A stretch of DNA of 64,000 nt from Corbicula japonica (GCA_038501625.1 JAZAYU010000168.1:714669-778668); one strand, 5' to 3'. Positions 22,250 to 33,957 are shown, counted from the stretch's first letter. Notes: generated by a model not told the origin, from the sequence alone. A program made the numbers and translations.

Positions 22250-22700
22250 ATGTTTTCCCTGCAACCAGTGTTGTAAATAAGAAAATAAAATCTATGAATT
22301 TGTGATATAAATGTATACGAAATCGAGCGTACGGCCCAGTTTTTGTGTGTTTTTTTTTTCGATTTAAACAAATACCAATGAAAACTTACCTCACAGCTTA
22401 TTAGTTGTTCTTCGATAGTGTTAATAGCAACTCTCGGCTGAACAGTCTCGCTCTATTTAAGCCACACAGAATCAGATTTCCGTCTTCAAAGACATTGTCG
22501 TTTATGTAGGTATTTATGTAATCGCTAACATGTTTTCCCTGCAACTAGTACTGTAAATAAGAAAATAAAATCTATGAATTTGTGATATAAGTGTATACGA
22601 AATGGAGCCACACAGAACGAGATTTTTCTTTATCAGATTTCCGTCTTCAAAGACATTGTCGTTTATGAAGGTATTTATGAAACGCCTCTTTTTTACCATA
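22250..22700. repeat. Duplicated PC4-like remnants with flanks
   Basis: 22250-22335 and 22525-22600 are near-identical, and 16690-16800 is a third copy. The phrases that follow (22440-22500 and 22610-22690) match each other and the 16820-17029 fragment (NVF.DGNL and SRSVW). This is a small cluster of decayed PC4-like gene pieces on the - strand. Confidence 0.6.
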
Positions 22701-22869
22701 ATGTTTGTATTGTTTATTTTTTCGCAAATGGATGTAAGTGTTTGTCAAAACACTGTTCCAACATTGTAACAAGTGATAATGAATAACCTTCTTGCAAACT
22801 TCTCTCATTGAGGAACCTGACCCTCCATTGCCTCTATTGGCCATTGCCATGGGGCCCTAGATCCATGCC

Positions 22870-23072
22870 CAACACAGATGAATCAGTTTTCAAATTTTTC
22901 TCGCATATCTCAAATCTCAAAACTGACATGCGTATCAGAGCATTTGCTAATTCAATGCCTAACGCTTCTGATTTCAGTTTGAGATATATTCATCTGTTTT
23001 ATATTCAATTGTTAGTAACAAATTCACAACCTATTGTTGAAAAAGTTTTTCTTTGTACTCGCTTTCATCTAT
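22870..23072 (-). pseudogene. Small coiled-coil Polinton gene, decayed
   Basis: On the - strand the phrases KLFQQ, TIEYKTDE and ALIRMSVLRFEICEKN match VFQQQ, AIESKTDD and TLIRISVLKLEIADLEK of the 860-1072 protein, in the same order. Stops and frame changes lie between them. It sits near PC4-like remnants, as the intact gene does in copy A. Confidence 0.55.
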
Positions 23073-23339
23073 CTGTTAATATGGATGATAACTGTTTCGC
23101 TGATCTATAATGCTTTGTATCGCCTGGTAACACAAGTACTGGACCTTTACCTGTCTCGCCCTCAAACGGTTTGTTAAAAGCGGCTGCTTGTTTGGTGTTT
23201 GGCAGTCCTGTAAGCTATAAAAACGAAAAAGATATATTTATTTATTCCTTTTAAATGATCAAATTGTATGGTTAATACAAATCTATAAGAGCTGACAGTG
23301 GTTCAAAATACGTTAACAAATGGTTTAAGAATCTGACAA

Positions 23340-23530
23340 CAAACGTACCATCAAGACTTCTTTCTATAGAGTGATGCGGCACATTACGATCCTGCTGATA
23401 TATCGACGACATTGATGACATAGTGGCTAATTAAAACAACTCTCCTCACCGCCGTTTAAACGGTTAATCACCCGATCAGATCACCAAAGACAATGAAGCT
23501 GACGTCTGGATCAATATGTATCTGTAAGAT
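23340..23530 (+). pseudogene. Polinton integrase fragment
   Basis: The phrases FYRVMRH, YIDDIDDIVAN, LNG.SPDQITKDNEADVW match the integrase at 40223-41332 (IYRMMRH, YIDDLDSIVAN, LNGLSPNEVNKNNEADVW). There are two in-frame stops and one frame change. Only the end of the catalytic core remains. It marks the integrase end of the copy that continues to about 30.8 kb. Confidence 0.7.
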
Positions 23531-24200
23531 AAAAAATCACTTGTTATCAAACTTCACTTCAGAAGTGCTTAAACAGTCCGTATCATCATTTATGCATACT
23601 TTAATAATATTTTCCCTTTTTTTCAAAGATACATTATTTGAATAACCAAATTGACTCGTCGCATAAGTTATGTTGGCTTCGGCATTCTTTTGAATTTCCA
23701 TGTTATTTTTTTTTGTTTCAACGACGAAAGCCAGCAGTTTAATAAGAGGAGAGGCTATACGAAACTCCTTGTATCTTGTATATGCAGTTAGTATTTCATT
23801 TATCTTTATTTCATTTCAACACGCTAAAAATGTAAAAAACGAAAAGAAAGTAATAGCGTTTGATATTTCGATTCCTGTTACATTCCTGTTAGAGGCGTAG
23901 GATAATTTCATATACTTTACGACGACTCGCGCCTATTATTGTAACTATCTGTCAAAACGTCTGAGAAAAAAAAGGTGAAAAAAATGCATATCGGGAATGG
24001 CCACATTCAGAAAAAAAAGCCTCCCCTCACACCACAAACAACAAATTAAAACATCTTTTTAGAAATTTAGTATTATTTCGTCCATTTCGTTTTTCATCAA
24101 TTTCTTCTTGCAAAATTTAAATAGGTTTAAATTGTCATGCATCAAAATGATTTCAAGCTCAAAACCCATTGGGGTTTGGGGATGAGCGACATCTTTGTTG
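23531..24200. other. Gap with a polymerase-like intron remnant
   Basis: No gene is seen, except that 23961-24004 matches a 38-base stretch inside the polymerase gene at 47298-47335. See the finding on the short intron. Confidence 0.4.
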
Positions 24201-24461
24201 TTAGCTTGTGCATCTTCTTGGTGCTAAACGCTGGCATATTGTGTACCGTTGTTGTTCACGTATTTTGCACAGCTCTTCCACCTGTTTCTGCTTCTCAATT
24301 TTGGTATCGGCTAACTCCTTTCTTATTGCTTCCAGCTCTGTTGTCTGCTTGTTTAGTTGTTTTTTACTTCTGATTTTAAGTTGTTTTTTTTTATTGCACT
24401 TCAATAGGCATTCATAATTTTCTACCAGCTTTTTAACTAAATAGTTTTCAAGTCGTGACAT
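24201..24461 (-). pseudogene. Coiled-coil protein fragment
   Basis: About 86 codons, highly charged. It includes YLVKKLVENYECL, a long Glu/Lys coil, then QVEELCKIREQQR and LAPRR. The same order of phrases is found in the interrupted gene at 26959-27612. It is therefore a second copy of a coiled-coil gene family, probably truncated at its 3' end. Function unknown. Confidence 0.5.
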
Positions 24462-24639
24462 TGCATATTATTTTTATTTTTTTTATTTATCCCCCCCCCA
24501 CAAAAGGTAACTTATCTCTTTAAACAGTTGAATAGTAATGAAATATGAAAAATCATAACCTAAATAAAAATCAAATTCTAAAGTGTCTTTTTCTACCATG
24601 GAGAGCATGCTGGACTCGTTCCCATTAGAATCATTTTTG

Positions 24640-25012
24640 TTCTAAAACTTCACAGCAGAAGCCTTTAACACCATCATTGTCAAAAAATTTTCAAGTCTTT
24701 TTTCCTTGAGGATTTTTTTTCCTTCTGCTAAATTTAAAGCACCCTAAGTCCATCAATTGTTTTTTTTTTTCAAGTCTGAAATTTCACTATTTTGGTCATT
24801 TACCAAAGACAAGCTTGCTTCTGATTGATTACTTATATTAACAAAATTTGATTGGAGCTGATTGAGGTCCTGTTTTAGTTGTTGCATATTGTCAATCGGG
24901 ACAGAATGGCGTGCGTCAAAAAAGCAAATCGTAGTCAGATTAGCGTTACGTTACTTTGCGACTCGTGCATACACACGGCCATATCCAAACATGTGTTCAT
25001 AAAACGATCCAT
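24640..25012 (-). pseudogene. Right-end coiled-coil Polinton gene, decayed
   Basis: The start MDRFMNTCLDMAV.MH matches the 60071-60724 protein (MDRYMNTFLDLAVSMH). After a stop, other frames give QSNFVNISNQ, NSEISDLKK and GALNLAEGKKIL, which match RSNFININTQ, ASEIADLKK and GALNLARAETRKIL. It has several stops and frame changes. A TATATAAA box is kept upstream. Confidence 0.65.
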
Positions 25013-25057
25013 TGTTTACTTGCTGTGATAGCGTGCTTTGACTTACTAATAAAACAG

Positions 25058-25065
25058 TTTATATA
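25058..25065 (-). promoter_or_regulatory. TATA box of decayed coiled-coil gene
   Basis: TATATAAA, 53 nt upstream of the ATG at 25012. Confidence 0.5.
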
Positions 25066-26071
25066 CAGTGCTGACAACCTCCGCAAGCCACTTTTCCTTG
25101 GACAGTAGAACATTAAAAACAATAATATGGAATTCTTTAAGGTTTGTCATGACATTTTGAAACTAATTTTTTTACCTAATATTTCGCACACCTACAATTA
25201 TTAGTAGCCTCAAGACCTTTGTGTTCAGGATGTTGGAAAATAAATACACTTCATCATCTTACTTTTGTATGATATTACACCCGAGAGTTATTAATAATTC
25301 TAGCCCCATAAATGGAATATTTATTAGATCAAGCTGATAATGTTTATTCGTTGTGAAACTTTTACATGGTTTTGCTGTGGATAGAGTGGAAAGTGCTATA
25401 TTGAAAAGGGGTGGAGGGTGTGGTATTATCAGTCAATAAAACTACAACATTCTCAGCTGTGACACTCTCTGCGATGTATTTGGTTAATTAAGCAGCCTAT
25501 GCGGTGGATTCGGCAACCTTTACGGCGGATTCGGTGGATGTGAAACTCTTTGCGATGGATTTACTACCCTGTGGTGCCATTACCTCACTAATCACAATAG
25601 ACGAGAACTGATTTATCTTTTAAATAAGAAATAAATTAAGATGTCTCTTCAGTTGGTAAAAGCCTGTTTACCAAACAGTCCACTTAATATTAAAGTATTA
25701 TCTTTAGTTTTATTAGTGTTTTTTCTTCCTTTTTTGCTACTAACAATTTCCCATTAACTGTTAATTCGATCCCGGAGTGAGCTGAGGGAGCCTCCGGCCA
25801 GATGTCGCGACAACCACCTCAGGGCCCTAGCCCTCGCTGGGAACTCCTCCTTACGGAATTTCCCAAAACATGGCGGCAGGTGCTTCCTTAGATGCTTCGG
25901 CTGCCGAAAACGAACAACAGGTTCGCACCCGAGGGGGCAGGGGTAGGGCAGGCATTGTAAGGGAACTTGTAGCCTGACCGGGGCGGGTTAATCAACTTTA
26001 GGGGGACATGCTCCCGGGGGGGGGGGGGGGGGAGGGGAAGAAGGTCTGCGTGATGAGGGAAGCCCTCGTCC
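25066..26071. other. Gap with a GC-rich insert
   Basis: 25066-25750 is AT-rich without features. About 25760-26060 is unusually GC-rich, includes a run of G at 26017-26031, and adjoins the polymerase fragment abruptly. It is probably an unrelated insertion. Nothing in it was recognised. Confidence 0.4.
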
Positions 26072-26685
26072 AAGCGTTCAATCAATTTTTGAGAAGCGTC
26101 CGGTCCTCTGTAAATAAGTGAAGTTTTTGTATAGCGATCATCACTGCATACAACTTTATAACCGAAGCCACACACTTCCAATTTGAAGTTCGGTGTACTA
26201 CTTGATATTTCATGATTTGTATCGCATGATTGAATGTTAACATTTATTGTTTCAAAGTCGGCGTAGATCACAAAAGGAACGTTTAAAGTCTTTTCATAAT
26301 CTCTAAATTCTAGAATGTCGTTTTTGCCTTTTTCAGGAATTTCTATTTTCTGAGCTCCGTGAATAGAACAATATTGGACGTGTTCCTGTAATAACGTTTC
26401 CTTCGTGAATCCATGCAGGCAATAGTTACAGAAATAAATTTTATTTTTATTTTTTTCGTTCTACAGAGGAATGCGTTAAGTCCTTTATGAGGCAATAATG
26501 TGCGTTTGTGTGTTTTTTAAGCCATAACAAATTCACGTGATGCCGTCTTTTCGTTTCAGCCGTAAGTCTTAAAGGGAGTATTTCACCATTTTCAAATGTA
26601 AAGACGTTTACAGATATGCTTTCGTGAACATTATCATCATCGTGCTCATCATGCACATTATCATCATTGTCAGAGGGTAGTGCAT
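26072..26685 (-). pseudogene. DNA polymerase B fragment (exonuclease I region)
   Basis: From the high end: ISVNVFTFENGEILPLR, then HYCLIKDL, then (in another frame) YFCNYCLHGF with a zinc-like Cys/His pattern, then VPFVIYADFET, the exonuclease I motif with D and E, then LEVCGFGYKVVC and IYRGPDA. It matches the polymerase at 44696-49139 on both sides of that gene's missing segment. A CAG acceptor at 26686-26688 precedes it. One frame break is near 26450, and the fragment ends at about 26072. It has the exonuclease motif that the better copy lacks. Confidence 0.85.
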
Positions 26686-26958
26686 CTGAACAAGAAAAAA
26701 GAAGTGTCTTTCAAATTGTTATTTATTTATTTTTTTTGAGATTTTCAATAAAGATTTCCTACCTCGAAAACATTTTCTACCTCATACTTATAGTCATATG
26801 ATATTGCATTATAAAATCAAGACATACTTTTCATTTGAAACGAATTTCATTTTAATTTCGCATTTATTTAAGTACTAAACTTCCAAAAAATAATCAAAAA
26901 TTATCGCTTTTAAGCGAATTCAAAATTATCACTTAACATTTTTAAAAATGGTACATAC

Positions 26959-27612
26959 CTCTTCTAGGTGCTCTTAATTGAGCCGTAGTGCTGCGCTGCT
27001 GTTCCTTAATTAAGCATAGCTGTTCAATTTGTTCCTCGAGCTTTTCTTTTTCTAATTTAAATTTCTCAAACTCTTTTGAGCTGATACCTGTTTTTTTTAA
27101 TTCTTTGGTTTAAACAATATTTATTCAAATAAATGCACATGTAATTACATTATACTATAAATAAATGTCTTGATATGGATTAAAGAACAAGCGAAAACGC
27201 TTATATAAACTCTTCTCCACGGGTATTTAAATACAGAACATTAAATGTGCGTGTATTTGTCCGGTAAGCATGAGAGAGAGAGAGACAGAGAGAGACAGAG
27301 GGGGGGGGGGGAAGAAGGAAAGAGAGAAACCAAACTCCAGTCCTAGTCCTAGTTCAGAAACCTGCGTGTGGATTGGATATACATCTGTACGTTGTTAAAT
27401 ATTGTAACATTTGCTTCATATGAATAGTGATCGGACCCGAACAGTAGATTGTTTATAAGAGGATTTACGCATGATTGCTATTTTTTCATAATATTAAAAA
27501 GGATTTTTAATTCTTTAATTTCTGATTTTAAATTTTTGATGTTTTGATGTTTCATAAGATTGTATTGTACTTTCATAATTGTCAACCAATTTCTTCATTA
27601 AAAATTGTAACA
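26959..27612 (-). pseudogene. Coiled-coil gene interrupted by an insertion
   Basis: The 5' part (27517-27612) reads LMKKLVDNYEST and matches the 24201-24461 protein. The 3' part (26959-27106) reads a charged coil with QIEQLCLIKEQQR and LRAPRR, before a GTATGT donor at 26958. A 397-base insert lies between them. The intron after it ends at the polymerase fragment, so the two could once have been spliced together. Confidence 0.55.
27107..27503. mobile_element. 397-base insertion with 13-base target duplication
   Basis: TTTTTAATTCTTT flanks the insert on both sides (27094-27106 and 27504-27516). The insert contains a GAGA/GACAGA-rich and poly-G stretch at 27268-27312. Its right end resembles 28097-28140, so it belongs to a repeat family. 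The type of element is unknown. Confidence 0.6.
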
Positions 27613-28883
27613 GTAATGAAAGATGCTAATCCATAACCTATATATATAAAAAATCAAATTACTTTATTACTCCTCTCGGTATGTTTATTAGTCACTACAC
27701 CATCTTACTCTCCTTAGTTTACTGCACATGCACATGAAACCCAGCCCTACACAAGGTCCGTTCATCACCTTTCCCTCCTTAGTTTACTGCGCATGCACGA
27801 TAACCTTGAAACCCAGCCTCCACACACGTTCCGTATTAGTCCTATGAAGGTCTACTTGTCCGCTTGATAAATTAATATACATGTCTTTATTACTCCCCGC
27901 ACTGTCTTTATTACTCCCGGCACTGTCTTTATTACTCTCCCTAGTTTATATCTACTTCTATTGCGCTCTTTCATAGTTTGGAATGTATTCCTTTCCTCCA
28001 CTAAAATATTTATCAACTGATTAACAGCCATTTTAGATTATTTTCTTTGCAAATTCACTGAGGAAATGAAAGTGGTCACTAAAATCACATATAAAAACAC
28101 ATTCACGCATGATTCTATTTTTTCATAATTTTAAAAAGTAATTATCTTAGTAGCGGGGAACTCGGGCTACACCCCAAACACTCCTCGGGGTATACGCTAT
28201 TGAGATAATGAATGAAAATTGGAAGCTATAAAACAAAATATACGTAAGTCTATCTTAAAAGTATCAACAGCTTATAAAATTAATTTTAAGATTAATTTTA
28301 TTCAGATATCATAGAAGTATCAAATTGATATTCATAAGTTTTTTATTCGAATGTCTACAGTAAAGTTTTGGACCAACTACTATTATTTTATCATGTATTA
28401 CGATCCCTCGTCGCGGCGGACAAAATTTCTCACTGCGTCATTGAATATTGTGTGTAAACGGAGCTATGTCATATGCACAATTAATCACTCTGCATCATCT
28501 TATTTCAACTTAAAGATTTCTACCTCTTTGTATTTATTTTCATGCTGCATACGCAAGAACTCTCCCTCGTACCAGTTGGCCCTTACTTTCGAGATGAGTT
28601 ATGTATCGATAGGTCAATCAGACCGCTCGCTAAATTAATGTAGTGATCCATTTTTGTTGAACGTAAGACAATTATGTTAAGTTTTGAAATAAAACTTCAC
28701 TTTTCGTGACAATACTTTATTTTTGTAGAAGAATTATAAATAAAAACTGAAAATGATCAGTATTTTAATCAAATACAAATAACATATTTTTGTTTTGAGC
28801 TTTATTAAGCATGTTGATATGGTAATCTGTTCTTTAACACAGAACGACTGGTATCTTGTATCTACACAAAAGGTCCTGGTTTA
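27613..28883. other. Gap with short repeats
   Basis: No gene is supported. It holds two imperfect copies of a TTAGTTTACTGC(A/G)CATGCAC phrase at about 27712 and 27779 and the tandem repeat at 27883-27944. Confidence 0.4.
27883..27944. repeat. 21 bp tandem repeat, three copies
   Basis: The unit GTCTTTATTACTCCCCGCAC plus T is repeated three times with small changes. Confidence 0.9.
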
Positions 28884-29210
28884 AATCCAGTATACTGTCA
28901 TGTAGGACTGGGGTATCTGTCCTAATCACCCAAACACAACAACTGGGAATGACCCTTCTCACCTCAGCGCCAAGCCTCCCATGTCGCCAGAGCACGAAAT
29001 TCCTATACGCAGAATGACGCATCATCTTCTGATAATTGTCCAACGGCTGGTTATAGCGCCCCAGCATCTCTCGGTATTATCTTTAGCCGAGAGTCAGCAC
29101 TCGAGGATTCAGACACAAGTCTTCAAGTTCCTAAACCAGACAATTGATCAGACATATCAGAAATTAGCTGCTCTAGGCAGGTTGTTATCTGAAAAAGGAA
29201 TGTTTTAGGC
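28884..29210 (+). pseudogene. 3' part of a coiled-coil Polinton gene
   Basis: 28884-29010 matches 34556-34685 at the 3' end of the coiled-coil gene copy at 34025-34715 (phrases SCR.GVSV, NDPS and [10 protein letters not shown]). It continues with a frame through to a stop at about 29206. No start or coil part is present. Confidence 0.45.
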
Positions 29211-29719
29211 CTGCTGCTTGTTACAGGTAACTGATGTTCACAGTTGACTGCACATAGTAAGACACTGATTCAGTGTGTTGATCCCTGCATGACTCGGATG
29301 CTTGTAAGCAGTCTTCATAAATGCACTGACCGGTTTTATTAAGAGTGATTTCATGCCTTGTAAAGTAGACCATGGTGATATAGACTTATTAATGAAATAC
29401 AGTTTAACAACTCTTAACTAAACATCCTAACGAAGATGGATTTTGTTTGGTTTCTAGAGGATTTTGGCTAAGAGGTATACTGTAATTTTTGTATATCATT
29501 TTCAAGAAAAATGGGATCAGCAAACAACAGTTTTCTGATGATGTTGGTCTGCTCAGATCAGGTAATAGGGGTGATACTGTAATAACAGTTTCGTATTGTT
29601 ACTTAACTGACTGGGTTAATACCGCAAGAAAAACATTCGAAGATGTCTCCTTCTTTGCGATAAAAGAGTCCAGCAGCTGCTAATGAATGCTTATCGGGAT
29701 GCATTTGTTTAGCCCACGC
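29211..29719. other. No supported feature
   Basis: Nothing recognised. A short - strand frame extends the next fragment without a homologue. Confidence 0.4.
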
Positions 29720-29808
29720 CACACAAAGGTAGTCAAACGATCTTCGTAAAAAAGGTAATGTCCTGACTTTAATTGTTGATCGAAAATATTGCAGTCCGTT
29801 GTGTTCAT
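29720..29808 (-). pseudogene. 5' fragment of DWR-family Polinton gene
   Basis: The start MNTTDCNIFDQQLKSGHYLF matches copy A at 2282 (MNKMGCNIFDQQFESRHYLF). After DRLT the sequence diverges. It is in the expected place, after the Cys-rich gene. Confidence 0.6.
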
Positions 29809-29850
29809 GTTTAAACTTTGCAACATCTGAAGATTAAATGACGCTGAAGT

Positions 29851-30491
29851 TTACAAGTCCTCATAGTCTTCATAGCTATTGGGGTTGCATATGGGACATT
29901 TGTAGAATAATATCTGGTTATCATGCGGATCATTGCATAGGACAGTGGAAGGAAATCTGCCGCTAAGGAGTTCTTGAGGAAAGTCTTTCGAGGTATTGAG
30001 TTCGTTCAAAGACGTATTTCCGAGCGATTTTACTGATGTACTTGGCGTTATCCGCAGACATACCGCGACTTCCATCACCCATCTATAAACTCTCCAAATC
30101 CCAATAATGTAAATCCATTACACCCAAAACATTTTGAGGACATTCGTACAGACAAGCATTCTTAATCTCTTCCGCTTTCTCCCTTTTGAATAAAAATTGT
30201 TTTACCTTTTCGACTAAATCCGGAGAAGAAGGTGGACTCGGCTTGCATCGCTACAACCTTCCAAAAGAATGTTACGATGCTTGTGCTTGCATTTCCTTAT
30301 AGTATCACATTCGAGTTTAAATTCGTCGATGACTTCAGACTTTTCAGGCGTTTTTTGTTTAATTTTACGTCTCGCAGTAGCTATTTCACGTTTTCTTCTC
30401 TTTCGATGATCCCTACATTGTAAGTGATTATTCACATAAAGCTCTATCATCCACTTTTTACAAGTAGCACAGTAGATGTTTTTTTATTGAT
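29851..30491 (-). pseudogene. Cys-rich Polinton gene, broken
   Basis: This homologue of 1614-2237 has the ATG changed to ATC, a 4-base deletion near the start, at least one more frameshift near 30250, and a stop near 30088. Recognisable phrases include MIELYVNNHL, KTPEKSEVIDEFKLE, LGNTSLNELNTS and FYKCPICNPNSYEDYED. It is the closest relative of the 8303-9955 fragment. Confidence 0.75.
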
Positions 30492-30502
30492 GATTAACTA
30501 TG

Positions 30503-30742
30503 TCAGACATAAAACCTACCGGGAATGCGTATTTCATAACTGCATAGAAGATTAAATTCGCTCACAGATAATTTAATATATTGTTTGCCTCGTCTTAAAG
30601 TTATTAGCGTTTCGTTGTCCTGTTTTCTAACAAAAGCAAACAATTTTTCAGTCAAAATGCACTTTATTCCTTTTTTTCCCTGTTCAATGTTTATTCCCTC
30701 GCTTAAACAGAAATTTATTAGGTCGAGCTGTGCTTGAGTCAT
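30503..30742 (-). CDS. Conserved small Polinton protein
   Basis: 79 residues starting MTQAQLDLINFCLSEG, the intact relative of the 1370-1621 pseudogene. The middle has a basic LITLRRGKQYIKL. It reads Gln where copy A has TAG. The previous gene's last codons (30739-30775) overlap its start, as in copy A. Function unknown. Confidence 0.55.
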   Translation of the reverse strand: MTQAQLDLINFCLSEGINIEQGKKGIKCILTEKLFAFVRKQDNETLITLRRGKQYIKLSVSEFNLLCSYEIRIPGRFYV

Positions 30743-30775
30743 TCTGCTGTTAAATCATAATCACAATCCACGTTA
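30739..30775 (-). pseudogene. Last codons of the HWW-motif gene
   Basis: The bases just upstream of the 30742 ATG match the end of the 1077-1373 gene, with the same ATGA overlap. Similarity stops near 30775, which is the breakpoint of this copy. Confidence 0.5.
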
Positions 30776-31689
30776 CTTATCAAAATAGGAACAAGTAAAA
30801 ATTGCTGCTAATGCAGCAATAGGAGTACACGGCCTAAAAAGAGAGCTGTTTGTGTCAAACCATTCCATTTTAACTATTTGTAAACCTGTTTGAAATGTGT
30901 TCTATGCCTGTTTTAGCCATCGTTATCTAACTTGGTTAGGGGAAATGATAAAATCAGGGACACTACTCAGCGCATATATCGTGGGTGGGTTGAGCGAACA
31001 CGGTTGTAAGTCACTTTTTAAAAAAGTGTTCAGTATTAACAAAAAACTAATTTGTGATTCTCATATTTGAAAGTTTATTCTTTTCTGTTTATATGCATAT
31101 AAACGTATAGAGAAGAAATGTTAAAAAATAATTTCCAAAAAAAGATATTTATAAATATATGACTTACAAACGTTTTCCACTTAAAATTTGACATAAATGA
31201 GAACAATGATTTTTTATTGCAAAAGATATCTTTGAATAGAACTATATATTCAAAACATTCTGGTTTAAAGCCCCTCATATTTCATGGTAACTGGTAAGGG
31301 GACTTCTGTTAATGAAACCCCAGTAATGATAATTTGAATTCATGCTTATATTTTATAAATAATGTACATATAAAGACTGAGTTAATCTCTATTCCACTTA
31401 CAACTCATCCCAGTTAAGTCAATGCCTTTTTGTGCAACATGGTTTTAATTTGAGTCACAACCGTATTGCACACAAAATATATTCAATATGAGATTTAGCC
31501 TTAAGACTTACTTGCAATATTTAGTGTTGATTTTTTTTTCAAAAACATTTTTCTTTAATCATATTATGTACAATGTATTAATATAAAATTAGACATATTA
31601 TGCAAAAAGTCATTTTTCCAAAAAAGTGGAGCTACAAGCACTCAACCCACGATTATTGTTCATTCTAATCAGGGTCGAACTATGATTTT
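30776..31689. other. No supported feature
   Basis: AT-rich sequence with no gene or repeat recognised. Confidence 0.4.
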
Positions 31690-31745
31690 AGTAGTATAAA
31701 AATAAGGGTTCAGACATCGCTTTTTGAGTAAAATCCTCGCTTTTT
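31690..31745 (+). repeat. Polinton terminal repeat, outer part
   Basis: AGTAGTATAAAAATAAGGGT and the following GAGTAAAATCCTCGCTTTTT match the termini at 39891 and 61962. It is cut after 56 bases by the next insertion. Confidence 0.85.
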
Positions 31746-32986
31746 GACTTTCGCGCGCATGCGCGAAAGTCTAAGAGCTAGAAATCTAGAACACGGCGAC
31801 GCGCAGTTTTTAACTTCCTGTGTATCACTGCGACATCGAGCGTATTCAAGTAAGCGGGGTTTTGTGGTCACCGCGAGAGCAGCGGCCGAAATGAAATGCA
31901 GACGTTTTAAGCACATTCAAGCACACAATTCCACGAAAGAATAGTGATCTTTGGTACGTGTCCGAGTAATTTTGTAGCGTCCATGCCAAAAACTCCATCA
32001 AACAAATGTTGAGTGAAATCATGTCCAGCTACGTTAGTGAACAAACAGCTTAATATGCATGAGTAGTTTAGTTACGCCTAACAAGTTCCATAGTTGTGCG
32101 GCGTCAGAAAGTAGTGCATATTAAGAAAGTAAATTTATTACGAACGATGACGAACATTTTACAGACAGTGCGACAAAGAGAAGAAGAAAACAATATTATG
32201 TTGGTGTTCAAACAAAAATGAAGGGATATTAAAAATCCAATTATAAAGAAATCAGTCACGTGATCAGTGACTAAACTGTTTTCAGGTCAGCGAGAAACAC
32301 GTTTCTTTTTATCAGGATGTTGTTTTGTTTTAGACAATTAACCGTTTAGAAATCTCTTATTACTCTCTTAATTGAATTCGTTTTATCTCTAACCAGAAAA
32401 TAACGGTTTTGCTTATCTTAACATAGGCCAATACTTGTTAAATGCTGGAAATTACTCATCGGAGATGTAACATGATACTATCAGTATGAATGAACATTCT
32501 CTACAAAGTTTAAGTAGCACCGTCTACTAATTAATATTAATAGCTTATGTCTCATTGATACTAGAAGTATACTCTACAGGATTTAGTATTGTTTAGTCAG
32601 CTTATACACTACACAACATTTGCATTTACAATAGTAGACAGGGGCGGATCCAGGATTTCAGCAAGGGGGGTTCAACTCAGCGAGTTATTTTTTAACAATG
32701 TTAATTTTTAACTAAGCTAGAAAATCAGTCCGTTTATCAGGCCCAAATTAATTTGTAAGAGGCCTAACTTATCATGGGGGTCCGGGAAAATGTGAAAATC
32801 TATATGCAAAATCCAGCATTCTAGGGTATTTTGTGGGGATTTTATAGCAGATGTTTGACTACTCTTTCATAATGACCGTTAGCAAGTATTTAAGTTGACA
32901 TGCAGTTTCTATCGTGTGCACATATTAAACGATGTAAGCCAAAGTTGACATTCTGCTGCGTAATGTAATTCTCCGGCGCGAAAGTC
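31746..32986. mobile_element. Candidate DNA transposon inserted in a Polinton end
   Basis: Polinton terminal sequence lies on both sides. The insert starts GACTTTCGCGC and ends GCGCGAAAGTC, an 11-base inverted repeat. No transposase frame was seen, so it would be non-autonomous. Inside it, 32640-32700 begins AGGGGCGGATCCAGG, a phrase I associate with hAT-like repeats. Family uncertain. Confidence 0.45.
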
Positions 32987-33110
32987 TTTCAGCGCTATCA
33001 GCGCTTTGATTCAGTAAAGTCCTCGCCTGAGCAAAATCCTCGCCTGAGAGCGCAACCCTCGCCGGAGAGCAAATCCTCGTCTGCGAGTAAATCCTTGTTG
33101 AGAAACACAG
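32987..33110 (+). repeat. Polinton terminal repeat, inner part
   Basis: TAAAGTCCTCGCCTGAGCAA and related units continue the terminal repeat of 31690-31745. The following bases match the complement of 61660-61850. Confidence 0.8.
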
Positions 33111-33235
33111 TTAACACTGTTAAACGTATTTGTATCTGTTTATGTTTGAATAGTTTAGAAAAAGGAAATAATGGAAACGAGACAATAACGATTACGATAT
33201 TAGTACAGTGTATGAACTAAAGAACGACGATTACT

Positions 33236-33559
33236 TTGTAGAAAGTGACGATTTTTTTCTGAAACGTTCAACATAATCCCCATTGCAATAAAACGACATA
33301 ATTTCAAGTTAATGCAATAAATCCCACCTTTGTCTAAAATCTTTGGAAATCAGTTTGTTTATATCATCTGCAAGTTGTTCACAGTTGTAATAATCGATTG
33401 CCAATATAAGAAAATGAAAATCAATGTATTTTAAAACATCCTTAGCCTCGGTGCATCGGTGTAAGCGTTCAAGTTATTTACAAAAGAACAAGAAAAGTTC
33501 CTGTCATACTGGCAGATCATTGCTATGACGGGAGATCTGCTCGCGGCTATGCTGTTCAT
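33236..33559 (-). pseudogene. Polinton end-gene, internally deleted
   Basis: The complement of this stretch is nearly identical to 61267-61668 at both ends, including the start MNSIA.SRSPVIAMI and the part LKYIDFHFLILA.DYY. About 90 bases in the middle (the DHARFL region) are missing, and small indels change the frame. It cannot encode the full protein. Confidence 0.8.
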
Positions 33560-33957
33560 GACTTGTGGGCACTCGGTGCTAAACAGAAAAAGTACATTTA
33601 GTTGTATTAAAAATATTCTTTATATTGAAGCTCGTCAGACATCAAGTTACATCGTGACAATAATAAACAGATGCGTTGGCGGCATGGTAAATCTGAATTT
33701 TAAAAAAATACGTAAGTTATATTGTACGTAGATTAATAGTCACCCGATGTCATTTGGGTTTTAATAAAAATTACCATAATAAAAATTATTAAATTTCGGG
33801 TCATTCACCATGACTAAACCAAATAACACGTACTAATAAAATTAAAGGTGTTATAAGCTATTGACACCCGAATTTCATCACGTTTCTTTTGTACATCGCA
33901 AAATTCCTGTCCGCAACCTACATAAAAAAACGTGACTTGCAGAGGGTTGCGATGCTG

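Noticed and set aside
22808..23110. 100-codon frame on the + strand
   Set aside because: It is the reverse of the decayed small coiled-coil gene at 22870-23072.
28351..28638. 95-codon frame on the + strand
   Set aside because: No homologue in any copy and no gene context; probably chance.
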